Source: Manihot esculenta (taxonomy: Eukaryota; Streptophyta; Magnoliopsida; Malpighiales; Euphorbiaceae). Taken from it: DNA of 64,000 nt. The translations under genes were made by a program, and so were the position numbers. The stretch covers positions 8,589,610-8,653,609 of the forward strand of contig NC_035169.2 of the NCBI RefSeq assembly GCF_001659605.2. Direction: 5' to 3'. The notes beneath the pieces were generated by a model, which was not told the DNA's origin, did no database searches, and was given only the letters and a program-made list of their open reading frames with translations. Positions 24,550 to 38,215 of the stretch are shown here, in pieces (positions within the stretch are counted from its first letter, which is position 1; every line of letters begins with the position of its first letter).

Positions 24550-26199
24550 GGAAAATAAAATTAAATTCTTCTCTGTTTTTTTTTTTTTAAGAAAAATAAA
24601 AGAAAGAAAATATCAATCAAATGAAAAATAAAAATATTTTATTTATTTAAAAAGATATGAAAGGAATACTATATAATTTTATAAATTTACCCTCTACACA
24701 TTTAAAAGTTTTCATAATAGGTTAAAAATAAAATTTTATTATTTATGATAATAAATAATAAATAGTAATTCTTTCCTTCTTTCCTAATGGAAGAAATTGA
24801 TTTGGAGATTATAAAATTTATTTTTCCAATCCTCCATTGTTATTTTACCTCTTAACCAAATGAATAAAAAAGTTTCTTTTCCTCTTATTTTATTTTTTTT
24901 CTTTATTTTCTATGATCAAGGCCGTTAATGTTAATAATTACATATAAAATAAATTTATTCAATATAATTTAATTTTAGAATTGTTTTTCAGTAAGTCTTA
25001 ATTTATATTTAATTTGATTTTTTAAAATAGTATTTTATGCATATGATACATTAAATTTTTAATATATTAAAAATTAATATAATTATAATTTAAATGAAAT
25101 TAAATAAATTGATTATTTAATTTACTATAACATAATATTAATTATATGCATGTATAAATAAAAATTAATGTAGCATGCCTATTTAAATGGTTTGCATTTA
25201 AAAAGAGAATAATTATTTAGACTCATATGAAATTTTAAGATATAAATAAGTGATTTTTTTTTATATTTTTACTAAATAAATCCATTGAAAAGGTAAAATA
25301 TTTTTTTTTAAATTTTTAAAAATAATCAATATTGAGAATTTGTAACAAATCAAAATTATAAAATTTTTAAAAATAAAAATTAAATCGAACAAAAAATAAC
25401 AACAAATTAAATTAAAATTTTAATTTAATTCAATTGATTTTTTCTATTTCAATAGAATGTTATTCAACTTAGTCTTAACCGAAAAACTTTGGCCCAAGAT
25501 CCAATTATTTCCTAGAGAGGTTTATCTTGAAAATATATTTTTCTAAAAAAAATATAACACTACAATCATTAATGTTTATTAAATATGGTTATTAGTTACA
25601 GATTTTATACTAATAATATAAAAAATTATAATTAATTGATTTATAATTAATATTTTTTTAATATATATAGATATACGATTAATTATTGCATATATATAAA
25701 ATATTTTAAAAAAATTTCCACAAAAGACTTCCATATAAGGAAACTTTTTTCTTTTTTAAAAAATAAGCTAATATTTTATTAAAAATAGATATTTGGATGG
25801 TAAAAATAGATAAATATAATAATAATATATATAGATATAATCTTCTTCATACATAATAAAAGGAAAATTTTCTTTTTTAGCTACAGCCGACGGCCGTCTG
25901 CTATCTAATATGGAATCTGTTTCAAAAAAAGCCAAAATGTTTTATATTCTCCAATAAGTTGGTTTCAAGCTTTTTCCTTTCCATTCATTCTCGATAAAAT
26001 CATCACATTTCTGGTATTTTCTTTTCGATATTTTGTAATTATCTAAATTTATAGCAAAATCCAATTCACAATCCCATCAAGAATTCCTTTTATTTTCAAT
26101 CGAAACAATAGCCTCAAGACAAATTTCAGCCACAAAACTTCTCCTTCTCTCTCTCTCTCGTCCAAGACTCTTTCAAAATCAATTAAAAAAAACCTTGTT
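24550..26199. other. Intergenic, AT-rich; divergent promoter space
   Basis: Lies between the minus-strand small gene and the plus-strand TBL gene, so it should hold both promoters. The last 100 bp before 26200 is CT-rich, as in many plant 5' UTRs. No reading frame or repeat of note was seen. Confidence 0.45.
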
Positions 26200-28019
26200 A
26201 TGGATCCTCATCATCAACCCTCAGCCCAAAAACACCACCTTTTTTCTCTCCCCATTATAATCAAAAGAGAACTTGTTTATGCAATATGTTTAATCACGTT
26301 CATCCTAATCTCTTCAATCTTTGTCTTTGATCTTATTGACTCCCACCAACTTTCTCGTCTTGGTTTCTTGTCACAAGTCCTACTAAAGAATCAAAACTCA
26401 TCGCAGGGAGCCTGTGACTACTCTAATGGAAGATGGGTTCGGGACCAAAGTTATTACAAGATTCAATCCTACGACGAAACCTGCCCGTTTCTCGATCCCG
26501 GCTTCCGGTGTCGTCAGTGTGGAAGGAAAGATGTAGAGTATCTGAAATGGAGATGGAAGCCTGAGGGCTGTGAAATACCAAGGTACATGTATAAATAAAG
26601 CTAGCTTCTCTTCTCATGCAGGGTTTGGCTTGGGTTGGATATCTGCTGTTGTATGCATGGACATGATTGATCATGTGGTGTTGGTGTAAGAGTCAATTAG
26701 AGAATGAGAATTAAGAGAACTCTTTGGAGGTAGATGGAGAAATTTAAATTCATTACATACATCTTTTTGAGGAAAGGGTTTGAATTTTGAATGAAATGAA
26801 AGGAGATTTTGGTAAGATATTGAAAGGTTTTGAGTTCACATCCTAATCGGCACTAACTGTATAAAAAAACCTTTTTGTTACAATCCTGATACATCTCCAT
26901 ACACAGATTTAATGCGAGCGACCTTCTGGAGAGGAGCAGGAATGGAAGGATAGTATTTGCCGGAGACTCTATTGTAAGAAATCAATGGGAGTCCTTCCTA
27001 TGTATGCTAAGCCAAGGAGTTCTCAACACGTCGACAATATATGAAGAACGTGGACAACCCATAACTAAACACAAAGGTTTTCTATCTATGCGTTTCAGTG
27101 AGCACAATCTCACAGTTGAATACTACAGGGTCCCCTTCCTTGTAGTCGTCGGTCGGCCTCCACTTGATTCTTCTACTGATGTTAAAATGACTGTTAAGGT
27201 CGATCAATTGCACTGGTTCTCCGAGAAATGGGTCGGAGCTGATGTTCTCGTTTTCGGTGGAGGCCATTGGTGGAATGAAGATAAAACTCTCAAGATGTAT
27301 GAACTTCTGATTCTCCTACCTAGTATAGTTATCGTTCGATTAGCGGAGTATATGCATGCGGATGCGGGAAAGACTTATCATATTTATATATATATATTGT
27401 TGGAATGTGTGCAGGGGATGCTATTTTGAGAATGGAGGAAAAGTAAATACTTCGATGCATGCGCTGGAAGCTTTTGGAAGATCTCTAGAAACATGGAAGT
27501 CATGGGCAATACAGAATTTAGATCCTCAAAGAAGTCATATTTTCTTTCGTAGCTTTTCTCCCGTACATTACAGGCAAGTTTTCTCAACATCAGCTTCACT
27601 AAACGATATGCACTAAATAACAATTTTCCATTTAAAGTTTAAGGAGATAGATTGTTTCAAAATTTTAACGAGAGTGAACTTGCAGGAATGGCACATGGAA
27701 TACAGGAGGTAGATGTGATGTGGATATGCAACCAGAGACAAACAAGACGAATCTGGAACCTGAGCCTGTGAATAATCAACTGATTTCCAGTGTAATCAAA
27801 CAAATGGAATTGGAACACATAAATAGTAAGATTCAGTACTTAAACATCACATATCTGACACAGTTCAGGTTTGATGGTCACCCTTCAGTCCATCGCGAGC
27901 AAGGCACTCCAGTTCGTGCTCCACAAGACTGCAGCCACTGGTGCTTGCCCGGAGTACCAGATGTTTGGAATCAAATTCTATATGCTCATTTACTGTCAAT
28001 GGGATTCAGAACCAAGTAA
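26200..28019 (+). CDS. Trichome birefringence-like (TBL) polysaccharide O-acetyltransferase
   Basis: A Golgi type II membrane enzyme of the TBL/DUF231 family, which acetylates wall polysaccharides such as xylan or mannan. Exons 26200-26582, 26907-27296, 27415-27573 and 27686-28019 give 421 residues plus TAA, the usual family size. A cytosolic tail and one membrane segment (about residues 28-47) precede the PMR5N Cys-rich part: CDYSNGRWV, CPFLDPGFRCRQCGR and LKWRWKPEGCEIPR. The GDS motif is AGDSIVRNQW; most relatives have GDSIGRNQ or GDSMGRNQ. The C-terminal DxxH motif is DCSHWCLPG. Intron 3 begins GCAAGT rather than GT (27574). A neighbour of NGAL and EMB2735-like genes, it matches TBL8/TBL9 by position; the acceptor polysaccharide cannot be told. 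Confidence 0.92.
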
Positions 28020-30958
28020 CGTCTCTTGATCAGAAAAGAGTGATGAAAAATTTTCCTTGAAAGTCAGGGCTGTAAATCAGCTTCACTGGTTTTTTGTCCT
28101 TCAATTTCTCAAGCTTCCTCAAGAGCTCCAACTTTTCTAGTCCACAAGTGGAAGGTATCTGTCAATTGTTGGAGGGAAGTTGCTATGATCGTAGGCCAAT
28201 TGGCACATATTGCTGGACGACAGCCAACACAGCCGCATGCCCAGCTCCAGTAACCTGAAGGACGACAAACTGTTCAATATGTAACCATGTAAAATTGTTT
28301 ATATGTTAATTAATTAGTAATATTTTTTATTAAAAAAATATTTTTATACAACAATTTACTATTGATTTTAATTGAATCAAAAAATAAAAAATTTAATTTA
28401 AATTTTAAATTAATTCAATTTCAATCGATTTTTTTCATATCAATTTATTTACCCTAACAATAAACATAAATACAAAAATAAAATTAAAATAATAAAAGAA
28501 TGCATTAATTGAAGACTTTCAGTGATTAGGGGAACACACTCGCACACACACAAATTATAAAATCATTACTGAATTAATTCAGCAATTTAATTTTTTATTC
28601 TCGTTGGTTAAAATATTCAAATGAAAAGTTTCAATAAATAAATACATAAATATTCAAATGAAAGGGAAGTCCAAGCAGTATAATATATTGAAGAAATTCT
28701 ATTTCCTTTAGCATTTAACTTGATTACAAGTAATTTCAAAAAGTGAGAAATTTTTTTAAAAAAATTATATTAAATTTTCTGATATCTTGATTTAACTTAA
28801 AAATTAATAAGTTTAATTTATTCATGTTCCCTATTTTTAAAATAAATTGAGTTTAAATTGAAATTTTTAATTTTATTTAAGCAACTTAAATTGAATATTG
28901 TTTAAAATTGAACAATAAAACATTATTTATTTATAGTAAATTATTTATGTTATCATATTTGGATTTGGGTAATAAATTGCTCTATATTTTATTTATAAAT
29001 AAAATATTTTATTAAAAATATTTTAGTATTTTGTGATGTGTGGCTAATACAGTGATACAAAATATTATATAAATAGTATTTTAACGAGCATTCAGTCGGT
29101 TCAGTTCAAAATCGAATCAAATTGAATAAATTAAAAATTGAAAGTTTGGTATTTAAATAAATCAAATCGAATCGATTTTGATTAGAAATTGAATCAAATC
29201 GAATCGATTTGATTCAGTTCGATTTGATCCGTTTAAATTTAATAAAAAACTTTTATCCTTTGTTTTTAATATTTTAAAATTTAATTAAAATATTTTAATT
29301 TAATATGATTTAATCTCTCTTGATATTAAAAATAATATATTATTATCACTAATCGATTTGATTTGATTTTTTTTTTATCAAAATTGAATCGAATTGAAAT
29401 AATCAAAATTTTTAAAATTAAAAACTAAATTAAATCAAAATAAACTTAATTTTCAAATTAATTGAGTTGGATCAGAACCAAACATTACTCATCCATATTA
29501 AATATAAAAAAAAATCCCAAAGGATAAAAAAGAACTTCGATTGAAAATATTTTCATATTTTTTATTCAAAATTCAAGGCTTTTAATATCTTAAAATACAC
29601 TACAAAAAATTTAATTAAGATAAAATTGATTGGTAAAAATTTTAAATTAATAAAAGAATGCATTACACGTCACATAGCTGAGCATATCTTGCTACCATTT
29701 TTTTAATTATCCATCTTTAAAGTTTTTACACACAAGTTAAAAAAATAAATTAAAATAAAAATAAAAAGACAATATTATTTTTTAATTAGAAGGTTTATAT
29801 AAATAATATGAATATAAATAATACCCACTTATTAAAGAGAAAATACAAAAATATTTAATAAAGACACTTGTTTTTTTTTTAAAAAAAAAAAACTCCTAAA
29901 ATGAGTAATATATTTGCTAAATATACAAGGGCATTTGGTCCACACTTGTGATTTTGATTGATTTTGATTACACAACTAATCCAAACCTAAAATTTTAATT
30001 TTAGTCATCCACCCAATCATAAATAAAACATTACTATTTTCTTGGTTAATCTTCTAATGTGTTTATATTCCGTAAACTTTACTAAAATTTTTACTTTTAT
30101 TTATTTACTTTTATAATATTTCTTAACCATTAATAATTAAATATATGGAGGGACAAAATTATTTAAATAAATTAAATATTTTTCATAAAAATGTTTTATA
30201 AATATAAATTATTTTTTACCTAAATAGAAGTGTAGTATTCATCTTAAAATTCTAATCAATTACAAATCAATAGTCAATACTATAGACTTAAATAATTTTT
30301 TAAGGAAAAATAAAGAATACTGTTAAAAACTCAACATCAAAACACTTAAAAAAGTTTCCGCTTTTCTAGACCACTCAAAAAATACATTTTATCTACTCTT
30401 AAAAAAAATTAATGATAAAATTATAATATGAACTCTTTATAAAATGTGACGTGTATATAGCTACTAATCCATTTTGAATAGACTAAAATTCATTTGAAAA
30501 TATAATCTAAATAAAATGAAGTGCCATTCAATTCACAGATTATTTATTCCGTTTTAAATTATGTTATTTTTTCAAAATAATCGTCTAATTAAATTTTTTT
30601 TAAAGTAAAATTACTAATTATATTAATAAAATTTTATCGAATAAAAAGAGATATCATTTTTAATAGAGAAACGATTATACTTGATAGATTCTCTAGTTAA
30701 AATATGAACAGTTAAAATAGTATTACGACAAATCCAACTAACAGAAATATCAGTTATAAAGTCTAATAAAAATTTATAATCATTCAAAATTAAATCTCTA
30801 GATAAAATAATTTAGCAAAAATACTTCTCAAGTGTCTGTCTAAACTAATGCATAAAATAATTTGGCAAAAATATTTATTCTTCTTTCCCATCTCTCAAGC
30901 ATAAATCATTAAAGTTTTTCTAATAAAACCACGGAAGAGAACTTCTATGAGATAAAGT
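28020..30958. other. Intergenic, very AT-rich
   Basis: The first 250 bp probably includes the TBL 3' UTR. Around 29090-29470 the motif AATCGAATCGATTTGATT and its complement recur many times, giving a degenerate inverted or palindromic patch of the kind found in decayed MITEs. No gene was seen. Confidence 0.45.
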
Positions 30959-31255
30959 TTAAATAAGGTTCCAAGACTGACGTCGTCGTTGCGATTCTGG
31001 AAACTCATAATAACTAGTAAACCTCCATTGAGTATTACCTTCCGAAACAACCGAATCAATAAAATTTAAAAAAAAGTCAACCACAGAAACATACCCATGG
31101 CTCTTCCATATTAACGAAAGGCCTCCTTCCAATCCTTGTCTATTGATTGAAAAGTAAACATCAAAATGTAAAAAATTATAAAAAAATTTCATACGAGACC
31201 TAAGAGTTTTTGTTTCCATCAAAAATAAAATATATGACGTGTAACTAGAAACCAA
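30959..31255 (-). pseudogene. LINE ORF2 endonuclease fragment
   Basis: A 98-codon open piece reads METKTLRSRMKFF, then INRQGLEGGLSLIWKS, then WRFTSYYEFPESQRRRQSWNL. This is the order of the apurinic-endonuclease domain of plant L1-type LINEs (ETK, GGLALLW, WRFTGFYG.P, SW.L). Neither the flanking endonuclease parts nor a reverse transcriptase is recognisable, so it is a short remnant. Confidence 0.75.
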
Positions 31256-32355
31256 ATCCTTTAATGCAATAACTGTCTGAGAATTGCCGTCATAAATCTG
31301 TCAAAAAGGTCTGTATATTCTAAAAATTGATTGGATTGTATGTAAAAAATATCCGCACTATATAGAAATTATAAGAGATGATCGGAATATCTCTAGAACT
31401 CTTAATAGGAACAATAATATTTTATTTTTCATTAATAGTCAATTAATACAGATCGTCTTCTATGGATAAGAAAAAAAAATAAGTTAAATATAGTTCAATT
31501 TAAAAAAAAAAAATATCGAAGCACCAAAAATCATAGAGAAAAACTTACATCGAAAAGTTTATTTAATTTAATTATTAAAAAGGCTCATATAAAATTTATT
31601 AAAATTAATATTCACTAATAAAAATATTTATTAATATGTTTTTTTAAATTTATAAAAATATTTTAATATAATTTTTAAAATTAATAAATTTTTTCATAAT
31701 GATTAAACAGTAAATATCTTTAAAAGATTGAGAGAAAGTGTTACTTGATAGAGACGGACAAAATCATCCAGATACAGTAGAAATAAAGATCCGTGAGAAA
31801 GTTCTCCCAGAAAAAGAAAAATATCTTTCTATAATTGATAATTGATAATGCTCCTTTTGACTCTAATTTGAGCTTAGCATTAAAATTGAATATAACCTGC
31901 CATGACTTCATTAAAGAAATAGTCTTCCACTTTTGATCCATAATTCCATTGACCCAATTAATTTTGGCAAAAAAAAATTGACCCAAATACCAACAAAAAT
32001 AATAAAATTATTATTTAATTTCTATATTATAAAAAATTTTAATTAATTTTTAAATTTTAAAATATATTAAAATTTTTTAATATTTTAAAAAAAATATTAA
32101 TTAATTCATCTATTAATTTTTATCATTAAATATTAAAAAAATTAAAATATTTTTAATATATTTTTTAAAATTAAGAATCAATTAATAAGTTATTTGATTA
32201 TATAAAGATTATATGATAAATTTTTTAAATAATAATAATAAAAGATATTAAAAAAAGAGTCGATGATGAAAGGATGAAGCCACTAGAAAGCTGATGCCTA
32301 GAAACTTCCAATTTAGAAGACAATAAATAAATAAAAATAGTGTTATTAATTGAAA

Positions 32356-32386
<31 letters not shown>

Positions 32387-34488
32387 AGCTACAAAGTAAA
32401 ACGTGTTGAACACTGACCAGACATTTGCTTGTTTTGCCTAATGACAATGACATGTCCCCATAGATGCATTGTTTACTCTTTATCCACACTTTAATTTTTT
32501 GTCGGTAATATATAACATTTAATTTTGTACAAAAATATAATTATTAAATCTTTTAAAAAATTAAAATATATTTATGCTAATTAATTATTAAAATTCTAAT
32601 TATTTGGTAAAAATTGTAAATAATAGAAAATCTGCTGGTATTAAATATTTTTTGACTGCATAAATTTATTTCTAATTTTAAAAAAGACCGTTGCTTTTTT
32701 AATTAAAGATCAGGACCCAAAAAAAAAACTCAGCCAGTGTGATCTTTGGACATTCAATGCGCAACCCCTTATCCTGCTAGCTTACGTAAGACAATGACAT
32801 ACAAATAAAAAATTATTAATTATTAATTATATATAGAAATTAAAAAATTTAAATAATCTTAAAATAAATAACATTTCTGACATTGATATCCAGTTTTATT
32901 TTATTATTGAGTCAAGTATAATTTTACATTATTAAATTTAATAAAAAATAATATCATCAGACAGACAAGGACGAATGACCCCATAAGCTAATTTTAATTA
33001 TTGTTAATATTATTTCTTAATTATACTAATTTATGCATATTAAAGTTAAATTTATTGTTTTCAACACTGCATCAAATGCATAATCACCCATCTCATGCAT
33101 TACTTATTTTTTGAAAAAAAAATGTCAAAATAAACTAGTCAAATAGGTCATAGACAAAGTATTATGTTAAATAAATAAATAATTTTTAAATTTAAAAAAA
33201 AATTAAAAATTAAAAGAATAAAATTTGAAATTTTTCAGATTTAGTCAAATGTAATTATTATTTAAATTAATTTTTTAAAATATAATATTTTTTAATTAAT
33301 TCAATTTTAAACTAAAGATAAATTAATAAAATAATTGATAATAACTCACATTTTATTTTAAATTATAAATTATTTTCACTCCTTAACATGACAGTTGGTG
33401 CTAACGGTGATTCTTGAAAAATAGTGTTTTCACAATGGTTGTTGTTTCTTACAATGTAGTTGTTGTTCTTCCCAAAGACGGATAAAAAAAAACATAAGTA
33501 AAAAAAATGTGTTAAATTGAAAATAAATATGAATCATATATAGAATAAAAGTAATAAAGCATTTTAATTACAAAATTATTGTATTAAATAAAAAATAATA
33601 TGACAATAGTTTAAAATTATTAAAAAATAAAATAAAATTTTTTATTATACACAATAATATATATATATAATTAATTTATTTTATATTTAATAAAATAATT
33701 ATTTAATCACATTTTTTATTATTTATAAAAAAACTATTATTTTATATTGTGACAATAAAAACAAATGCAATAATTTTCATTTTATTATTCATTATTATAA
33801 AAATTTCATTATTTTTATAATTAACTGCTCGATTTTTCATATGAGAGTACACTTAATGGTAATAGCAATGCATAGAAAGAAACTGAAAAAGTATATAATA
33901 AATTCAAAAGTTTATAATACACATATAATTTTGTTTTATTGAGTATGGAAAAATTAATTTAATTTAATAATAATTTTATTTATTTTCTAATTTTAGAAGC
34001 ATACTTATTAGGAAATCCATAAAATTAGGATTATGATAATTTGGTAACTTTAATATCTCTTACACTAAAACTACTTTTTAACGTAATTTCTTTTTGCAGA
34101 GTCCCCAATTTGCTAACGTATTTAATTTTTTCAATAGTAAATAATACCATGTCATTTTTGTTAACAAAATCAAATATAATTTAAATAAATAATTGAAAAA
34201 ACTCGAATATAAATAATATCATATCAATTAGTAGTGGACATATTAGTAATTTAAATAAATAATTATTTTTAAATTCAAAAATAAAATTTTAAAGAATTTC
34301 TATATCTATTTTGTTTTTTTTTTTTTTTTTTTTTTACTCCGAAGGGAAGAATGGTCAATTTTGTATTCAAGCTGAGGAGGCCTGCATGGTTTGCAGTCAA
34401 CGATAGCTTGTGGCAGTTTTGTTAATAAAACAAAAGACTAAGGACATTTAGTAACAACAAAGAAGACTATACTCCCTCCTAAAAAATT
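31256..34488. other. Intergenic, AT-rich
   Basis: No supported gene. Apart from the GCCA microsatellite and a T-run at 34315-34335, only A/T-rich sequence with scattered short direct repeats is visible. Confidence 0.45.
32357..32386 (+). repeat. (GCCA)n microsatellite
   Basis: About seven uninterrupted GCCA units, unusual for being GC-rich in this AT-rich stretch. Confidence 0.95.
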
Positions 34489-34492
34489 CCCA

Positions 34493-34498
34493 TATAAA
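34493..34498 (+). promoter_or_regulatory. TATA box of the F-box gene
   Basis: TATAAA in the context CCCATATAAACTCC, 91 bp before the ATG at 34589. The spacing leaves a 5' UTR of roughly 60 bp, rich in C and T. Confidence 0.55.
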
Positions 34499-34588
34499 CT
34501 CCAAGTCACAAAGTCCTCTCTTCAAGCTCTTCCACCCAAACAAAACCTTTCTTTTCTCTTCACACAACAACCTCAAAGAGTCAGTCAC

Positions 34589-35659
34589 ATGGCTGTCCCT
34601 CAAAAACTTCCGCCTCCGCCATTTCCTCCTTCCACCGCAGAAACAACCACCGCGTTCTCCATCCACGGCGACTCCTCCTCCTCCTCCTATATCTCTGACG
34701 TCCATCCAGACATTCTCAAAACGCATATCCTAACTCGTCTCGACGGTCCCGCCCTCGCCTCCGTCGCTTGTGCCTCCACGGAACTCCACTCCCTCGCTTC
34801 TCAAGATGATCTGTGGACCATCATTTGCCGCTCTACTTGGCCGTCCACCGACGTACCACGGTTGCGCCAAGTTATTTCTACTTTTCCCCACGGACCTCGT
34901 TCCTTCTTCTCCGCCTCGTTTCCTCTGCTCTCCGTCGATCAAGCTTCCGCCACTTCTCCGGTCAATCATGATCGTCCATCCGAACTGATATCTGCCGTCG
35001 ATATTTACTACCGGAATGAGCTCATTTTCAGTAGAGTTGTGGAGACAGAGACAGAGTCCGGGTGGTTCCGGTGCTCGCCTTTTAGAATCGACATGCTTGA
35101 CCCTAAAGATACGTGTCCTACGCCTATATCGCATCCGGACACACAGGACGCTCGCCGAGAGCTGGCGGAAGAATTAACTCTGAGCTGGATTTTAATCGAC
35201 GCTGTCGGACGGCGATCAATGAACCTTTCAAGCCACAAGCCGGTTTCGGTGCAGAGACACTGGCTGAGCGGTGAGGTACACGCGCGGTTTGCTTCGATAT
35301 TGGCCGGCGAGAAAGGATCGTCATCGGAGTTTGTGCAGTGCGGAATTCTGGTGACCTGTGGAGGAGGTACTAGGGGTGGAGGAATGCACGTTAGGGAAGT
35401 GAGCCTGCAAGTGGAGGACATGGATGGAATGTTTTTGAATGGAAAGGACAGTTTAGGAATTTTGAACGGTTCATTCGAGGGCAAGAAAGGAATTAAGGGA
35501 AGAAGGGAGGAGGAAGGAAGGAAAAGGTACGAAGGATTCTTGGAAATGAAAAGGGAGAGGAAAGAAAGAAAATTGAGAACTGAAGGCACATTAGACACCT
35601 TATGCGTGGGTTTCGGACTCTTGGTTCTTGTTTGTCTTGGCTTTCTTTGCTTGAGATAA
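34589..35659 (+). CDS. F-box protein (At2g27310/At2g36090-like)
   Basis: A likely substrate receptor of SCF ubiquitin ligases. One exon encodes 356 residues from an ATG in good context. A Pro/Ser-rich start is followed by the F-box at about residues 38-82 (VHPDILKTHILTRLDG, then LASVACASTELHSLA and DLWTIIC). The middle carries ELTLSWILIDAVGRRSMNLS and the conserved-looking VQRHWLSGEV. A basic Lys/Glu/Arg stretch (about 305-335) precedes a C-terminal hydrophobic anchor (about 338-355), so it may be membrane-tethered. The coding sequence is clearly richer in G+C than its surroundings. From memory, At2g36090 is next to NGAL1 (At2g36080) and CASP1, and At2g27310 lies near CASP3, which fits the order here. 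The substrate is unknown. Confidence 0.88.
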   Translation: MAVPQKLPPPPFPPSTAETTTAFSIHGDSSSSSYISDVHPDILKTHILTRLDGPALASVACASTELHSLASQDDLWTIICRSTWPSTDVPRLRQVISTFPHGPRSFFSASFPLLSVDQASATSPVNHDRPSELISAVDIYYRNELIFSRVVETETESGWFRCSPFRIDMLDPKDTCPTPISHPDTQDARRELAEELTLSWILIDAVGRRSMNLSSHKPVSVQRHWLSGEVHARFASILAGEKGSSSEFVQCGILVTCGGGTRGGGMHVREVSLQVEDMDGMFLNGKDSLGILNGSFEGKKGIKGRREEEGRKRYEGFLEMKRERKERKLRTEGTLDTLCVGFGLLVLVCLGFLCLR

Positions 35660-37868
35660 ATTTGCAGCTTTGTTTTTTTGTTTTTCTAAACAAATTATTA
35701 ATTTTCCACTATAGAATAAAATAGAGTTGTACTTATGATAATTTAACTTATTTGAATAAAAAAGAATTATACTTATTATACATTAAATTATCTATATCGT
35801 TATTATAAATAATTTATATAAATAAAAGAATACTTGTCTCCATTCGATTCATTTTGAATCAAAATTGAGATCCATCTAAAAGTTTCCAGATGCCATGGTA
35901 TAAATTCCAATGATGTGGGGTTAGCAGCAAGGCATGTCCCCCCATTAAATTCTATGGTATTTTATAGGATAATTTTATAAATTTAATAGAATTTATAATT
36001 TAATTAATTTATTTTAATAAAAATTATTTATTTTATTAATAAAATTTTACTGTTAGTCGATGGTTAATTAAAAAAATTAATTTAAATTAAAATAATTAAA
36101 TTATTATAAATATTAAAATGATAAAAATTAAATTATTATAAATTACTTAAAATTAAAGAAATTAAATTGCGATAAAAAATAAATTTAAAAGATTAAAATG
36201 TTATAATCTGAATTTTATAGGAATAATTATTTTATTAACTTAATAAAATTTTAAAAATTATATTATTTTCTATTAAAATAATAAAAATTAAATTGCTTTA
36301 CTGAATTTTAAAAATTATATTATAAATTATCCTAAATTTTAATACACATTAAATCCACATGTATTTATTCATAAATAAATAATAAATAAATAAAAATTAT
36401 GATAAATGTCGCATTCAATTATATTTTATAAATTGGGTGTGCATATGCAAAGAATTTCATATATATATATATCGTTAAAAATCTATTTTAATAATTTATC
36501 TATTAATTCTTTTCTTAAATTTGAGAATGATATTTTTTCATCAAATTAATATTTAAAAAATAGTTTTACAGTTAAAAAATAAATTAAACAATAGAATGTT
36601 TTTGTGGCATAAAAAATTATTGTATTTATTTTATATCTACATGGTCCAGATTTAAAATTAAATGGGATATAATTTTTAATTGCTTATTATTATAACTATA
36701 AATTATCATTTTAAAACATCAAATTACTTTAGAAATATTTTTACATATACTTAAACTCTTAAAATCTAATTTTAATTTTACTATAGTGAAATTACTCTTA
36801 TTCTTAGTTTTACTATTTATTAGTTACCATACAGCAATTTTTTTTTTTCAACTCAAATAATAATAAATTTCATAATAAGCTTAAAAATGCACTCTTTTCA
36901 AATTAACTTGTCGAAAACTTCACTGATTGGCTTGAGTTAAAAAAAACAGCAATTCTTTTTTTTTTTTTTTTTACATATTATAATAAAAATAAATTTATTC
37001 AGTGACATTTAAAGCAGCTTCTGAACATATATTTAATTAAATATAATATAAATTCTGAAAAAGAATATAGAATACCACCCGTAATATCAACTAGAAAATA
37101 TTAGTTGCTGTAATAATATAATTATATTTTAATATGTTAATTGAAAAAAATTAAAATTTTTAATTATTTTCATTTATTTTATAATTTTTTATTATACGTG
37201 TTGTGGTATTATTGGATCGTGATCCCTCTAGAATCTCTCCTTTTGACTCTTTAGTATTTGATTGTGCCTCAGGCTGTGAATTGGAGTTAGGAGATATGAT
37301 GAGTCACGGAATTGTATTCAGTGGAAATAGAGTGGAGGTTGTTGATTCGCGAAGGAATGGAATCCGTTATTCTCTTACCAAAACATTTTGACATTTTAGC
37401 ATGCATACAAAATGTGTGACTTTGGCTCTCTCTCCCTCTCAAAAATGGATAAGTATAGTTTTTTTTTTTGGATAAATATAGAAAGTTTGGACAAATATTG
37501 TTCGCATCTCACAATTAAAATTTTCTTTTATACTAATTAAATTATATAAATTAATAAAATTTATAACAGTCGAAACTGAAAACATAATTGAATTGCGATT
37601 GATTAATATGAAAAAATAAAAGTAAATGATTGATATATATGAACAGTTACTCTGACATTCAAATCAGTAGTAAAATAGTAAAATGAATAAATATAATAAA
37701 TTATTTTAAATTCAGTAATGAGTATATAAAAATGTGTATTTTGATATTGGCGTTCATTAATTTTTATAATGTAATAAAATCAAACTGATTATTAAATATC
37801 CTGAAAATTTGACTATTATCGGCTAGTGAATAAAGGATCTTGCATTTATAAGCGTAACGGAGATTTAT
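35660..37868. other. Intergenic, AT-rich
   Basis: Contains the F-box 3' UTR and long A/T tracts. A 62-codon frame at 37203-37391 starting with TTG shows no family likeness and was not called. Confidence 0.45.
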
Positions 37869-37877
37869 TAGATTATA

Positions 37878-38170
37878 GGGAAAATTACTTTGTAGTCCCT
37901 GAGGTTTAACGTAATTAACACTTCTGTCCCTCTATTTTGGCGATCCAACACTTAAGCCCCTCACTTTCTTTTCTGTCCAACTTCGTAGTCCTTCCTTCCA
38001 AAATAGCCGTTTGGAACACGTGAATTGACAAAATTAACCCTCTTCTTCTTCTTCTTCTTCTTCTTCTTCTTCTTCTTCCCCTTTCTGCAACTTCTTCTTC
38101 TTCTTCTTCTTCTTTCTTCTTCTTTCTTCTTCTTTCTACTCTTTCTGCAGCAGCTTCTTCTTCTTCTTCT

Positions 38171-38215
<45 letters not shown>

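Noticed and set aside
37203..37391. 62-codon plus-strand frame starting TTG
   Set aside because: No family likeness, no ATG, no splice partners, and AT-rich non-coding DNA around it.
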